Of a stretch of 64,000 nucleotides of DNA, positions 34,880-46,339 are shown one piece after another; positions within the stretch are counted from its first letter, which is position 1, and every line of letters starts with the position of its first letter. The translations under genes and the position numbers were made by a program. The DNA comes from Hypomyces perniciosus (Eukaryota > Ascomycota > Sordariomycetes > Hypocreales > Hypocreaceae). The notes under the pieces were generated by a model. That model did no database searches and was not told where the DNA came from. It saw only the letters and a program-made list of their open reading frames with translations. The stretch lies in contig SPDT01000004.1 in assembly GCA_008477525.1 (NCBI GenBank), positions 1,116,001-1,180,000 of the forward strand. Direction: 5' to 3'.

Positions 34880-37039
34880 GTGGGAGAGCTATGGAATGAC
34901 CTGTGAGTCGTGGAGACGTGATTTTTTAGAGCCAGCAGAACAGAGAGTACCTGTAAGTAGAGATACTATAGTACGCCAGCTAGACAACGCGAAATGGCCC
35001 CCTTATTATGTGAAATCCCTGGGCTCTGACCATCTCAGTCCCCTCTCCTAATTATGCTCTTATCATGATAATGGGCGCCAGACCAGACCACACGACCTCG
35101 CGCGAGCCAACGGAAGTGGACTAGGAGCATTATTGCAATTAGGCGGAGTGAGGCATTTCCTGGGGTATTAGTGAATGGAAGACATTGATAAAGCGAACTA
35201 TCTTGCAGACCCAGCTTTAAGCTGTCGGGAAATAGGAATAGATTGCTGACTTGCATCCTAGCTCTCAAAGAGGAGTGGCCTCCATATTGTGTAGAACAAG
35301 CCTACATACCTGATTTCGTATCACGGTATGTGAAGTATCTACATAAAAGGTTTTTACATGGAATGTGTCAAGACATGATGAGACCAATTGGAGTCTCTTG
35401 ATCTCTATGACAAAGCTGACAACAATCATTGGTGGCTGTAGCCTTTGTGGAAATGTAGGGATGAAGGATCAATGCTAAAGTTGAACCTAGGCTGGCGCCC
35501 TCGGTGTTCGTACATGAGGGATATAAAAAGCGCCAAATAAGCGCCCATTATTTAGGCGATTCTGAAACTGAGCAGAAGGTATTATGTCTCCAGCTTACGA
35601 AGTACTATTGATGAGTGAGATTCACGTCCATTTGACGTCAGAGGCGTCTATCGCATGCATGGCCTGCTCCCTGTTTAAAAATCACTCAGGCCTGAATTCG
35701 GCAACATGCATGCGACAGGGCAGGACTTATGTCTCTTGCGTGGCGAGCAGGACAAGAGCCATACTAGATAACAGCTCGCAAACTATGCCTTGAGGCCATT
35801 GGGGTTGCGGATTATGCCTGCAGTTCTGAACTGGGGTCTTCAGCTTCAAGGCCTTGGAAGATCATTTTATCCCGTGTATTATCAACTCGCGTACGAAGTA
35901 TGAAGTATCCATACTAATCCGTTTGAATGCGGAGGTCACCTAACCGGTGGGTTGAGGGAGGCAGCCCGCTAAGCAACCCCGTTTCCGCGTATCAGATGTC
36001 AATGGCCGTCGTTTGCAGAACTGAGGCTCAAGGTCCCCGTTTTAATGCAAGATAGCCGCCGGTAGGGTATACTTTTAGCGTGGTCAGTTGGCAAGTCGAA
36101 CAAGAGCCGCTTTTCTATTGTAAGAAACATGGGCCATTTGTAAATCCCATCTCCATATCGCAGATGCTTAAGACAAACTACTACCGCAAATAACTCACTT
36201 TCTCACCCCATAATTTCTGCTCCGTAGTGTCTGTGCAATCGGCTGTCTTCTGCAGTTTCTTATCTCCGTCTCATGTTGTGGATCGTGCATGTGACGGCGG
36301 GTCTTCGTCTGTGGATTCATTACTACTCCGCGATGATGTGCGATTCCTCCACAACTCTTCCACAAGCTTCGTGTCCTTCATCTTTTCATGACCATGATCT
36401 GGGATTGTGTCTTGTGGCGGTGATGAATTGCCGCGGAAATTGTTGACAGATGATCGCTATGGCTTTGTGTGCTGTGCATCTCATAGTGTCATAATTCTCA
36501 CTAAAAGCTTGGTCTGCGCTCAACAGGCATGTCAGCATGAGCCCGAATCGGGTCGAAAACAAGGCCATGCTTGAATAGACATTCGTTTTGGAAAGAATGC
36601 ATATGGAAAGCTGGAGATCTATGCAATTGTGGTTGGCTGAGAAGGCCACCCGCCGGGTAGTCCCCTTTGGCATCATTGTCACTGACCTTCCATCGATACT
36701 TACACATGTTATCATTCTAGGATATTATCCCTTTCTAGAGGTGGTTACCTAGAACTTGACCCGAAAAAACGATGACAAACTCGAAAAGAGTCAAACCAAG
36801 CACGGGGTGCATGAATTGTGAAGAAGCGTGAATGGTGACGAGGAGAGATTAAAGCTCATGTCAATTGTATGTGTTGCCTTTCCTATGACCCTTGTCGTTT
36901 AATTGTTCCCATTTGCCCGCCGCCCTGTGTGCCACGCCAATCATTCTAACAGGGAGATGCCACCGAGACACCGTAAAGAGATGAGCCGTACGAAGAATAA
37001 TAGTACAGAATACCGTTGCGAAATCCAGCCACATCGGAA
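34880..37039. other. Long intergenic region
   Basis: Upstream of the CAX gene and downstream of the mitochondrial-type gene. Only short, non-protein-like frames. It contains GTACGAAGTATGAAGTAT-type palindromes near 35891. No tRNA or mobile element that I can define. Confidence 0.4.
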
Positions 37040-37399
37040 TCACTGCTTGGCTGCCTCAGCCTCGCCATTCTGAGATCCACCCTTCCACCAAACCCAAATG
37101 GCTTTGCACCAAAACCAGGTCTCGATGGTGCCGAAGATGCTGAGGACAACGAAAAGGAAGATCTTCAGGTTTTTGCTGATGCCCAGGCCATCGAAGCTGA
37201 AGGCGGGGAGCCCGCCGTCGTTGTTGTTCACGGGTTGGCTGGCCTGAGGCTTGGCCGATTGCTCAGACGGCTTCCCCTGAGCCAGCCGGCGGGGAGTAGA
37301 GGACAGGCATCGCATGAGAGCCTGTGATGGTGGCAGAACAGCCCTGCGACTCAGCTGAGGCCGCAGCGCGGCGCGCATTAAGCTGGTGGATGGGCGCAT
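37040..37399 (-). CDS. Small mitochondrial-type membrane protein, unrecognised
   Basis: A 119-residue frame starting at the Met of MRPSTSLMRAAL (37399). The first ~40 residues have no acidic residue and many Arg (ALRPQLSRRAVL, then RCLSSTPRRLAQ). That is a classic mitochondrial presequence, with RCLSSTP like a processing site. After a Gln/Pro/Asn-rich linker comes GLGISKNLKIFL and a membrane helix (FVVLSIFGTIETWFWCKAIW) with a short tail. This predicts a single-pass inner-membrane protein. The longer upstream frame to 37588 would mask the presequence, so I reject it. I cannot name the family. Layout suits a respiratory-chain assembly or subunit protein, but that is a guess. Confidence 0.72.
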   Translation of the reverse strand: MRPSTSLMRAALRPQLSRRAVLPPSQALMRCLSSTPRRLAQGKPSEQSAKPQASQPVNNNDGGLPAFSFDGLGISKNLKIFLFVVLSIFGTIETWFWCKAIWVWWKGGSQNGEAEAAKQ

Positions 37400-37645
37400 G
37401 GTGGTGTGTCTGTGTGTCTGTGGTGGAAAACAGGGATAAAGCACACCAAAGAGCTTCGAAAGCAGAATGGCGGATTGTGAGGTATGAAATGAGGGAAAAT
37501 TGGAAAGGCTGCAAGGATCTGTGGAACCGTTCTTTTTTCTTCGGCGTAGGACGACTAATGCCTGGTTTGTATTGTTGGTTGGTGACATCTGGTCATTCCG
37601 ACTTTCTCCATAGATACCTTGTCAGAAATACGGACGAAGCGGGCG

Positions 37646-37738
37646 GGGGTTAGGGTTCATAAGGGTTACTCAGGGTTACTCAGGGTTACTCAGGGTTACT
37701 CAGGGTTACTCAGGGTTGTGGAGGGTTATGGAGGGGGT
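37646..37738. repeat. Telomere-like tandem repeat, 10-bp units
   Basis: Begins GGTTAGGGTT, then five direct copies of a 10-bp unit GGGTTACTCA (37663-37712) and degenerate AGGGTTGTGG/AGGGTTATGG units. Each unit holds the GGGTTA core of the TTAGGG telomere repeat common in filamentous ascomycetes. It lies 5' of the gene starting at 37399 and next to an ankyrin relic. Confidence 0.85.
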
Positions 37739-37824
37739 ATTACTCATATTTGTAAAACATATCAAAGGATGAACTTTCCCCAAGCAGTGGAAGATAGATG
37801 AGTGTTGGAGCGCTTCATAGCTAA

Positions 37825-38214
37825 TTTTTAACAGTGAACAAGTCAATTCCTGAGACGTCAATGGTTGGTTAGACGCCATTATCACGAGCTGTAGAGAACG
37901 GTGATCATAAGGTGGTGAATTTACTATTAGTAAACCATAGCATTGGTCTACACTCCACGGACGACGACAGTCGGACGCCCTCATGAGCCATATACAACGA
38001 AAGCAAATATGCCGCGAAGCTCCTCACATCTGACGACATCGTCACGTTGTTTCTCTTGGTCAAGAAAGGAAACAGACAGCAATCAATTGGTTCCAGCTCC
38101 GGGCTCAACAACATAAATGATAGTGGTCAAACGCCATTATATATCGTAGTGCCATTGAACATATGGAGAGAGCAAGAGATCTTACATCTTATGGAGCATA
38201 AATCAGCCTGCTAA
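37825..38214 (+). pseudogene. Ankyrin-repeat relic
   Basis: One reading frame spells ankyrin-like units: TPLSRAVENGDHKVVNLLL, then AIYNESKYAAKLL, then NDSGQTPLYIVV and EILHLMEHKSA. It is interrupted in frame by TAG at 37870 (where GQTPL is expected) and TGA at 37984 (where SRAI is expected). Both are one C-to-T change from CAG/CGA. No start codon and no other domain remain. It is probably the tail of a lost ankyrin or NLR-type gene. Confidence 0.6.
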
Positions 38215-39156
38215 CAGGAGGAACAACCCGTAGGGATCAATAGTCGACCTCAGCACGAGGTCCTCCAGCCGGTTACCACATGACGGATTGAATTGTTCAA
38301 GGCGGTACAGCGCCTTCAGGTGAGCGCATCAAACAAAATTAGAAGAGTGAAAAATACAGCCCACCACAACTCATCTTGTGCTCCTCTCCTGGAGGACATG
38401 GGTCGAACTATCTTCCCAATTTGCATACGTCGAAATCTTCTATTTGCGATTGGCATTCTATGCCGTGAGTTCCTTAGGGTTGCAGCCCGAATCATGTAGT
38501 CCATGCCTTCAGTCTATATTAAGAGAATGCTGATCTCCCATATATAGTCTCCCTGGGCCATCCCGACCACATTACAAGCAGTGCCACGAGAAATCTCTTC
38601 ATTATCGCCTCAATATTTCTTGACTTGCCAGCTTTACTTGTCACCTTGAATGACTATTGAGACCTGCGTCTTTCCAGAGGGAGTAGCAGGCTCCGCTCTG
38701 AAAATTAGCAATGAGAATTGCCGTTATGGTTCCTTGGGGAAGAATGGAGGATTCTCCCAGCTTCTTCTGTCGCGTCAACGTAATTGTGGAACCAACAATG
38801 CAAACAAGCAGGTGTGGAGTCCAGCAAACGAGAGTTGTGTGAGTTGATCTTCAAACAAGAAACTGCATAAAATTCGTTTGGCAAAGTGAATTTTGGTGAC
38901 GAAGTTGGGATATTTGCATATCAGTGCGGTGACCGCAGATATATTTTCCCTTCTGCACTCGCATTGGCAGTTAACCGCTGCACGGAATTAAACATGGAAT
39001 TTAGGTGAAAGACCAGCAAACATGAGACTTGATGCTCTGGTGTAGGTGATATCATTATAAATAGCCTCTTTGCCGATACCGATCATGGCTGGAGACGAAC
39101 AACCTCTACGCTTTCATCGCAACAGTTGAACTCCGACAGCCCCAGCTTGCATACCG
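38215..39156. other. Intergenic, no gene seen
   Basis: Short frames only (for example 38650-38847), none with a recognisable motif. Confidence 0.4.
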
Positions 39157-39804
39157 ATGACTTCCAAGTGGGCCACTGAGACTATTCGCCTTCTCTTCTA
39201 CATCTTTATCATCAAGCTCTGTTTGGATGATACCACCGACTCTCTCCAGATTGTTCCTTGTGTCTTGTTGGGGCTCACTTGTCTTGGGATATATGATTCG
39301 TGCAAGGAGCTTCTGACATCTCTACGGCTTCAGTTGATGCAAGGCACATCTCTCAAACATAATAGAGAGACACCTAAAACCATGAACAAGGACTGCGGTG
39401 ATCAAACACTAGTCACCAGGATAGATGAAGCAACAAATCCACCAGAAGAGCACATCACAGAGCACCACGGCAAAGACCTAGACTCACCTGTGGAACAAGG
39501 TGCCTCCACATCACACGAACTTTTTCCATGCCACTTCATTCATGATCCATCTTTGGATGTTGAAGTCAAGCAACCAAACGCCTCACCTACCGATGCCGGT
39601 CCACCATCCAAGTCAACACCCCGCGAGGAGCGGCGGCAACCCGTTCAAAAGTCAATCTGCATACACGTCGGTTCGGAGTCAAAGGCAGCCAAGGGGAGAA
39701 GGATACCAGTGTTTGCAAATCTCATGGAGGAACTAGCACACGCCGAAATGATGGAAGGGTTCAGCGACCACGAGGATCTCAAGGCTGATTCTTCCACTGA
39801 ATGA
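39157..39804 (+). CDS. Unrecognised protein with N-terminal membrane helices
   Basis: Single-exon 215-residue frame. Residues 10-60 contain two hydrophobic stretches (IRLLFYIFIIKLCL and IVPCVLLGLTCLGIY). The rest is hydrophilic and probably disordered, ending in a helical FANLMEELAHAEMMEGF. There is a good run of coding-like sequence without stops. No family recognised. It could be lineage-specific. An intron may have been missed. Confidence 0.5.
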   Translation: MTSKWATETIRLLFYIFIIKLCLDDTTDSLQIVPCVLLGLTCLGIYDSCKELLTSLRLQLMQGTSLKHNRETPKTMNKDCGDQTLVTRIDEATNPPEEHITEHHGKDLDSPVEQGASTSHELFPCHFIHDPSLDVEVKQPNASPTDAGPPSKSTPREERRQPVQKSICIHVGSESKAAKGRRIPVFANLMEELAHAEMMEGFSDHEDLKADSSTE

Positions 39805-39979
39805 AGTCATGATCTCAACCTTGTGTCATCGACAGACAACAATCCGCTGGAGGCAGATTTTGACAGGGGATATGAGCAGTTTTGGACGGTGGGGTTGTTG
39901 ATAAGGCACACAAAGGCTGTATTTAGGCTCTTTACAAAGTGGTTCATCACGAGAAAATTACAAATCGATAACTAACAAC

Positions 39980-42553
39980 TCATACCGTTCCCTTCTGTCC
40001 CCAGGTCGTCGGCTTCGAGCTCATCTCAAACTCAATCCTCCGAGCCCCCACGATTTGACTATGCTTCAGCACAGGTCGATCGATACTCTTGCCATCCACC
40101 TTGAGCGACTTGATGTATGGCTTTGCAGCAGTTCCCGCTCCTGGGGCCGAAATTACAAGCTTCTTCTTGCCAAACACACCAGGCCCTGCGGGCAGCTGAA
40201 TCTCCACCTCGTCAAAGAACGGCGAGGCTACAATATACTCATCACTCGCTGAGTTGACGGGATAAAAGCCCAGCGCAGAAAACACATACCACGCACTCAT
40301 CTGACCCAAGTCCTCATTGCCGCTGAGTCCAGCTGCCGTAGCATTGTAATTCGAGTAGGCGATCCGTCGCACCCATTCCGCGGCGTCATTGGGGTATCCT
40401 ATCATTGAATACATGAACGGCACGTGGTGCGATGGTTCGTTGGTGTGGTCATTGTGTCCTCCGAGGAAGTGAGCATCCAGCTTCTCCTTCATAGCTTTCT
40501 TGCCGCCTTTGAACAGTGATGCTAGGCCGCCTACGTCGTGCATCACATCAAAGGTGTAGACCCATTTGTCTCCCTCCGTGAAGCCCCATGAGTCACGAGC
40601 CCAGGTGCCGTTGGAGTTGCGAGCTTGCACGAATTGGGTGTCTGGGTTCCAGATCGTAGCATAGTTGTGCGATCGAGCGAGTAGTTCTTTTGCAGTTATG
40701 TTGTCTCCGGCATGTGTGGCGACCACTGCTGCGGCATAGTCGTTGAACGAGTAGTCAAGTGTGCGACTGGCTGATTCGGACCAGCGGTCGTTGTCGACCC
40801 AGCCATGCTGTATATAGCTTGTCAATCCGGCGCGGGCTTCGTGTGGAGTGCCTGGTTCTCGATCGTAGTAAAGGAGTTCAGTATCCCTCTCTGGAGGTAC
40901 ATATGCGTTTTTGTGAACAGCTTGCCAGGCCCTGGTGATGTTGAAGTTCTTGAAGCCCCGGGCCAATGCGTTTGCAATAACAGCGTCGGCGTTTGTCGCA
41001 ATCATGATGTTAGTCTCGACCATGTTGGCCCACAATGGCAGTCTACCGCTCCAATCGAAGATCTTAAGCAGACTGCGCATCATAGAGTCGACGCGCTCTG
41101 GGGCCAAGATGCTGATAAGCGAGTGCTCAGCTCGGTAAGTATCCCAGATAGACCATGATTGGTAGTAAGAGTCCTCTTCTTCATGGACACTGTCAGTGTA
41201 GCCGCTGTAGTAGCGGCGTAATCCTCCATTTACCTTTGTGGTAGGCTCAGAGAAGTCGTTGGGGTATTGCAAAGCGTGGAAGAGGCTGCTGTAGAAGATA
41301 GTTCGAGGGTCATTTGACGGATCAGTCTTGTTCACCCCCGAGATGGCGACCCGTCCTAGTTTCTCGGCCCAGGAAGATTTGACGTTATTAACAGTAGTCT
41401 CGAACGAAGTGCCATCGGGGATCTCAATATCCAGGTTCTTCCTCGCCTGTTCCACACTGACAAAAGACACTCCCGTTTGTACTTCGACTCTCTGCACTGC
41501 TTTGTCAAAGGTAACATACGCTCCGACAAACTTGCCGTCTGCCTTTGTTTTTCCTTTCGTAACATTACCTGCGCGAGTGACTCCATATGATTTGAACGGT
41601 GCTGAGAATCGAGAAACGAAATACAACTTGAAGGACTTCGGCTTATCTGGACCTAGGAGGTAATCATGTCGCTGGGAGTTGCTGCCGGATACCTCATGGT
41701 TTGCCGCGTTAATCTCAACACTACCCGTCCAATTAAGTCGGCTAGCCTGGATGATGAAATGCGGTTGTTCTTGCTGCTGGTTCTTGAAGTCAACTCGTAG
41801 ATGGCCCACATGCGCAGACGCACTCATCGCCACTTTAATTGCACGGCGATATCCTTGGGCGTCAGCTTCAGCCGAAGCATCGGCAGGTGATCGGGGTCCA
41901 TAAAGATTCTCCGACTCTGGGAGAACCAAGCCTCTTCTCACACGACCATTGGCGCCCTGTCGCACATCATCTGGGACGTTTGCTGCTCCACCAGGACATG
42001 GCGGACACTCCGCTCCCCATTCATTCGCCACCCACTCCTCCGTGAAGTTCCAGCCATGATTGCCAGTCGAGTCCACATCAAGGGTCACCTCATACACATA
42101 TGCCGTGCTCTTCTCGTCCTTCTTCTGGAACGCCAATCCGCGGTCTTGGAATAGAGGACGGATATCATCACCCAGGCCTGGCATGAGCGTGATATGCCCA
42201 TTTTCGCCCATCCAAATGGCTGGTTGGTGCGTTGCCTGGAAGCCGTGCATGCGGCGGTCGTGGTCCGAGTAGGGCACCTGAGAGATGAAGTTTTCGCGCG
42301 TTTGGGGTGTCCAACGTGTCATACCGAAAGGGGGTGATACAGATGGGATCATACCGCCATTGGTGTTGGGATCATAGTCGAGGCCTCGTGTACCGATGAG
42401 TGGATTGACGAACTTCAGGACGCCGGCATTGGTATGATATGCCGCTGCTTCAGCTGCTGCATCGCGAGGAGGGTAGACAGCAGACGGCGAAGCTACCGAA
42501 CTTGATGCCAAAAATGGCACAAGAGATGCCGCGATGGTGAGTTTTGGATACAT
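39980..42553 (-). CDS. Secreted GH92 alpha-1,2-mannosidase
   Basis: Exo-acting alpha-mannosidase of glycoside hydrolase family 92, which needs Ca2+ and trims mannose from N-glycans or fungal mannans. Single exon, 857 residues. A signal peptide is clear (MYPKLTIAASLVPFLASSSV). The N-terminal beta domain begins FVNPLIGTRG and has GGMIPSVSPPFGMTRWTPQT. The catalytic (alpha/alpha)6 domain carries YYQSWSIWDTYRAEHSL, and the signature GNEDLGQMSAWYVFSALGFYP near residue 735. Length and motif order are normal, so it looks intact. Asn-X-Ser/Thr sites are frequent, as expected of a secreted enzyme. It has no obvious partner gene nearby. Confidence 0.95.
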   Translation of the reverse strand: MYPKLTIAASLVPFLASSSVASPSAVYPPRDAAAEAAAYHTNAGVLKFVNPLIGTRGLDYDPNTNGGMIPSVSPPFGMTRWTPQTRENFISQVPYSDHDRRMHGFQATHQPAIWMGENGHITLMPGLGDDIRPLFQDRGLAFQKKDEKSTAYVYEVTLDVDSTGNHGWNFTEEWVANEWGAECPPCPGGAANVPDDVRQGANGRVRRGLVLPESENLYGPRSPADASAEADAQGYRRAIKVAMSASAHVGHLRVDFKNQQQEQPHFIIQASRLNWTGSVEINAANHEVSGSNSQRHDYLLGPDKPKSFKLYFVSRFSAPFKSYGVTRAGNVTKGKTKADGKFVGAYVTFDKAVQRVEVQTGVSFVSVEQARKNLDIEIPDGTSFETTVNNVKSSWAEKLGRVAISGVNKTDPSNDPRTIFYSSLFHALQYPNDFSEPTTKVNGGLRRYYSGYTDSVHEEEDSYYQSWSIWDTYRAEHSLISILAPERVDSMMRSLLKIFDWSGRLPLWANMVETNIMIATNADAVIANALARGFKNFNITRAWQAVHKNAYVPPERDTELLYYDREPGTPHEARAGLTSYIQHGWVDNDRWSESASRTLDYSFNDYAAAVVATHAGDNITAKELLARSHNYATIWNPDTQFVQARNSNGTWARDSWGFTEGDKWVYTFDVMHDVGGLASLFKGGKKAMKEKLDAHFLGGHNDHTNEPSHHVPFMYSMIGYPNDAAEWVRRIAYSNYNATAAGLSGNEDLGQMSAWYVFSALGFYPVNSASDEYIVASPFFDEVEIQLPAGPGVFGKKKLVISAPGAGTAAKPYIKSLKVDGKSIDRPVLKHSQIVGARRIEFEMSSKPTTWGQKGTV

Positions 42554-43697
42554 CGTTTTAACGCCCGCAGGTATAAGAGCTGCTCACGAATTCTCACGAC
42601 TCACAATGGAGACGATGACCAAACAACATTGATGGAATGTGAAGAATTGTAGCTTGAAGCAAACGACCACCACTGGGCTGCTCAACGGGAAATCTCGCCA
42701 GGTTTGATCATCAAGTGTATTTATACTTGTGCAATCGGTACATCGAGGCATTCAACCGTCTGTCATGCCATCATGAACCTCGCGGATCTGGGGCCAACCT
42801 GTCAAAAAGCAGGAGACTCCCGTTACGTTTACGGGCTGGTCGTCATTCAGATCTCTTCGTTTGACTCAATCTGGTGGCTTGGATGCAGATCATCTCCCAC
42901 TTTTCGCGGGGTACGGAGTGCATTCGACGCAATATCCGGAAGGTTACATTGCGGAAGCACGCTCCATTTGCTGCTCCACTTACTAAAATACGATTTCTGC
43001 CAGTTTATTAACCGTCGGTAGTGAGAATAAGAATACGGGGTAAGCAGTCATCAAGAGAGGTTGAGAGGTTGTTGCACCCGGATAAGTAGAATGGCATTCA
43101 GCCGGAGCAGTGGAGCCCACTTGGCCCGGACTCCCGCCAAACCTCCGGCGTTCCACTCCGGCGTCACATTCCAAGTCTTCTCAGCTACGGTGGGATGATC
43201 GCGGCGCCTGTTGCCGGATATGGTTACAACTACTTCGTATTGTAAACGCCATTATTATTCGAATTTTCACGGAAGATCACTTAGATATTTACAGACATCG
43301 AAGCTGTCGTGGATATATTGACCATCGGGTCGGCTGTAACAAGGGGGATCTGATGTCTTCTGGTCAAAATTCCACTTAATTTGATTGGCCAACAAACAAG
43401 CAGGACACCGGTTTTGTAGATAGGTCATTGACTTAAGGCCTGTTCTAACACCAAGTGGAAGAACCGTTGAATAGGTAGCTATAATATCAGTTGCTTGTTA
43501 ATAGCCGATCTACCCTACCTAATTTAGTAAACATCGGCGACCTCCCATTAGCCCGCACGGCACTTATGTATTACGAGGTATGAGTTGGGGGTCACCATAG
43601 CTTAATTCGCATCCAACACTGGCAAATACGAGATAGTGCTGAGAGTGGTGATGTGATTGCCAGCCTATTGTAATCCGTATTTCGTACCTCCATCCTC
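42554..43697. other. Intergenic, no gene seen
   Basis: Upstream region of the GH92 gene and downstream region of the reductase. Only short frames. Confidence 0.45.
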
Positions 43698-44792
43698 TTA
43701 CACTGCCACTTTGATCATCACCTTTCCCTTGGCGTGTTTTCCCTGGACTATGTCGAACGCCTTTTGAAAGTCCTCAAACTCGACTACACTGTCAATCCAA
43801 GGCCCCGCCTTGCCTGCGTCAATAACCTCTGCAATCTCAGCCAGATCACTTCCTCTGCACTCCATCAGGAACCAAGCGCTTTTCGCCAACTTCTTATCAA
43901 CAGACTTGGGCTTCAACGAATCTGGAGCATCTGCGATGCTTAGTAGGACTCCGTTTTCCTTTACGGCGAACCAACATCCTGCTAGCGAATCGCCTCCAAT
44001 GCAATCCAGAACCATGTCGACCTGTCGAGACTTATCCTCCTTGGCCCAATCGGCAACGGATTGCTTCGTATAGTCGATTATCTCCGTTGCGCCAGCGTTC
44101 AAGACTTCCTGCGCCTTTGATGAACCGCACACAGCGATGATCGCACCCGCTCCAGCGGCTGCAGCAAATTGAACGGCCCAGCTCCCGACACTGCCTCCCG
44201 CAGCTGTGATCAACACCCTCAATTTTCCATTCTTCGCTTTGCCTTCAGCTGCACCGTGAACGCCTTTCTTTTCCAAAATTCCATGCTCGAATAGCCCCTG
44301 CCAAGCTGTTAGGGAACTCAATGGCGTCGCGGCTGTTTCAATCCAGCCAAGCGACTTTGGCTTCAGCGCGAGTTCCGACGTTCGAATGAGCGTGTATTCG
44401 CGAAGACAGCCCGTGCGGTTAGCAGGTACACGGGAATAGACCTCATCACCGGGCTTAAATGGACTGGAATCTGGCGATGAAATGACAATGCCGGCGCATT
44501 CAGTACATGGGACTCGCTCACGGCCTGGGGAGAAGAGGTGCGGGAAGCTGACTTCCCAGGTGAGTTCGTTGAGACACGGTGCTGTGGCCTTGACTTGAAT
44601 GACGTGGTCTTCTGGATCGGAGGGGGCGGGAAGAGGGGTTTGGACCAGAGCGAGGGTTGAGGATTTTGGGTCCAGCTGGTGGACGGCTCTTATTGTGCTG
44701 GGGAGATTTGAAGAGGCCATGGTGCTCTTGATGCTCTGAATGCCCTTTGGAAATGCTATGTCGTCGCGATGTTCCGACGGGAGAGGAGCCAA
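43698..44792 (-). CDS. Medium-chain dehydrogenase/reductase, quinone-oxidoreductase-like
   Basis: NAD(P)H-dependent oxidoreductase of the zinc-independent MDR branch. Single exon, 364 residues from 44792, or 340 from the second Met (MASSNLPSTI, 44720), which is the better match to family length. It has the GroES-like N-terminal domain (VKATAPCLNELTWE, then GIVISSPDSSPFKPGDEVYSRVP) and a Rossmann domain with LITAAGGSVGSWAVQFAAAAG. LDCIGGDSLAGC and the ending HAKGKVMIKV are also typical. No structural-zinc Cys cluster is present. Substrate unknown. Similar enzymes occur in both primary and secondary metabolism; no biosynthetic cluster surrounds it. Confidence 0.88.
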   Translation of the reverse strand: MAPLPSEHRDDIAFPKGIQSIKSTMASSNLPSTIRAVHQLDPKSSTLALVQTPLPAPSDPEDHVIQVKATAPCLNELTWEVSFPHLFSPGRERVPCTECAGIVISSPDSSPFKPGDEVYSRVPANRTGCLREYTLIRTSELALKPKSLGWIETAATPLSSLTAWQGLFEHGILEKKGVHGAAEGKAKNGKLRVLITAAGGSVGSWAVQFAAAAGAGAIIAVCGSSKAQEVLNAGATEIIDYTKQSVADWAKEDKSRQVDMVLDCIGGDSLAGCWFAVKENGVLLSIADAPDSLKPKSVDKKLAKSAWFLMECRGSDLAEIAEVIDAGKAGPWIDSVVEFEDFQKAFDIVQGKHAKGKVMIKVAV

Positions 44793-46339
44793 TTCAGTCC
44801 ATCCTCAAGTCTCCAGGTGCTCCTTATACTTGGTAGTTGCGGCTGAATGCGGAGATTTCTAGTCATATCAATCGGGTATGCGATGGCAATTCAATCAGAG
44901 TGACAGATACCGAAAAAAAACATGCTTTCCACCACTCATTACTTGACCGCAGACATCCAATTGCATCGAAAGTACGGATAGCCGGAGAGCGTGATGTAAG
45001 ACCCCACTTGAGCTGTGATTCAACAATGACGAAAGTTCTCGGAAGAAACAGAAGTGCTCAAAGCTTAACATTCATACGTCTATTAAACCATAAGTATGTA
45101 CTTCGTACTTCGTATTCAAAAGGCCTTGCTGTCGTTTGTACTGCTATTGGAACCAAGCTTCTGGATGGTCGTGGCCAGACTCAACATGATGGTCTGTGCC
45201 AAAGATTGAGGAGAAGCAACCGTGCTGATTAATGAAAGGAAAACCACACCGTAATCTTGGCCCGTGGAATCCCGAGCATATTACGAAGTACTCCGTAGTA
45301 ATGGATTATTTAAAGAGAGAGCCCTGACGGTTCGGGCACTCATGATTCGTCAACGGTTAGCCTACTCGAAGCCGAGCAGGGATATCCGATCCGCCTTGGA
45401 GTGGGTCTCACCATATCCCGGCGCCACGGTTCCAAACCGAGCTGAGTTGCGGAGGATCAGCTTACCGACCCAGTTGGCCCCCTCGTAATTGGCCTTGCGT
45501 GAGAAAGATTCAAGGCTTTGCGGTGCGCTGACCTCGGCGTTTCTTTGACCTCGTGTCTTGTTAAACCCGGCTCTCAAACAAAGTCCCACCCTCAACGGGC
45601 AGACTGTGTCACCCAAAGCTTGTTATGGGTATCTCGCCGCTCAACGGTATGCATCGAGGACCAAGAAAGACTACTCACTACTCAGACTCTTCAATAGTAT
45701 CACAACGCTGCTTGTGTATGGCGCAAGATATGAAGCTTTCACCTGCTTTCTCGAGGAGATTGCGGAGTACGAGGATTGGGGGTCAGTTCGCAACTGGCAG
45801 CACCCCTCCCACACAGTAAGTTTCAGACTCAACCCACCTGTAAGTGGTGTTTGGCCCGTTCTAAATACTATTGGATTAACTGCATTCATCGTCAGGTGTA
45901 AAATTCAAAGGCGTCAGAAGAAGGCATTTTGTGGTATTTTGCTCGGGAAAGCTGTTGGACCCTACTTCTCGTGCGTGGCCCCTAATTTGGCAGAAAGCTT
46001 ACGCTGGTACATCTAATATTCCAGAATCTGCATTCCGTACGAAGTACGAAGTACTCATAAGTCATTTCTGTCTTTTCCTATCTCCGCTTGGTCGGTGAGA
46101 TGCAACAAGCTACACGAACGCCCGATTATCCCATGTTCAGCATTAGCGTGTTCGTATAAATTAAGGGAGGGGGTAATCAACGGCTTCCAGGGATTAGTGG
46201 TATATCCGTACAGAATACGAAGTATTACTACAAGTAGTTAAATGAGCATGTCGATGTTAGTAGCCATATACCGTTTCCTATTGTTTCGATATAATCTTTG
46301 TTTATAGTACTGTGTGCATAAATACATCAGAGTACGAAG
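44793..46339. other. Repeat-rich intergenic DNA
   Basis: Frames such as 45264-45488 and 45558-46016 are open but not protein-like. Palindromes of the GTACTTCGTAC/TACGAAGTAC type occur near 45098, 45282 and 46035. A truncated inverted copy of the TIR repeat lies at 45768-45820. Confidence 0.45.
45768..45820. repeat. Partial inverted copy of the TIR repeat
   Basis: Reads in the same sense as 46340-46412: TACGAGG, then CAACTGGCAGCACCCCTCCC and ACACAGTA. It lacks the inner GGACGAAAGACC block, so it is a deleted or older copy. Confidence 0.55.

Noticed and set aside
37400..37588. 63-residue N-terminal extension of the mitochondrial-type protein
   Set aside because: It would precede and mask a clear presequence; the internal ATG at 37399 is the better start.
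37661..37710. Regular 10-bp repeats that could suggest a CRISPR-like array
   Set aside because: Units are directly adjacent without spacers and carry the telomere core; the genome is eukaryotic.
45264..46016. Plus- and minus-strand frames of 74-152 codons
   Set aside because: They cross a partial TIR repeat and palindromes, and their sequence does not look like protein.
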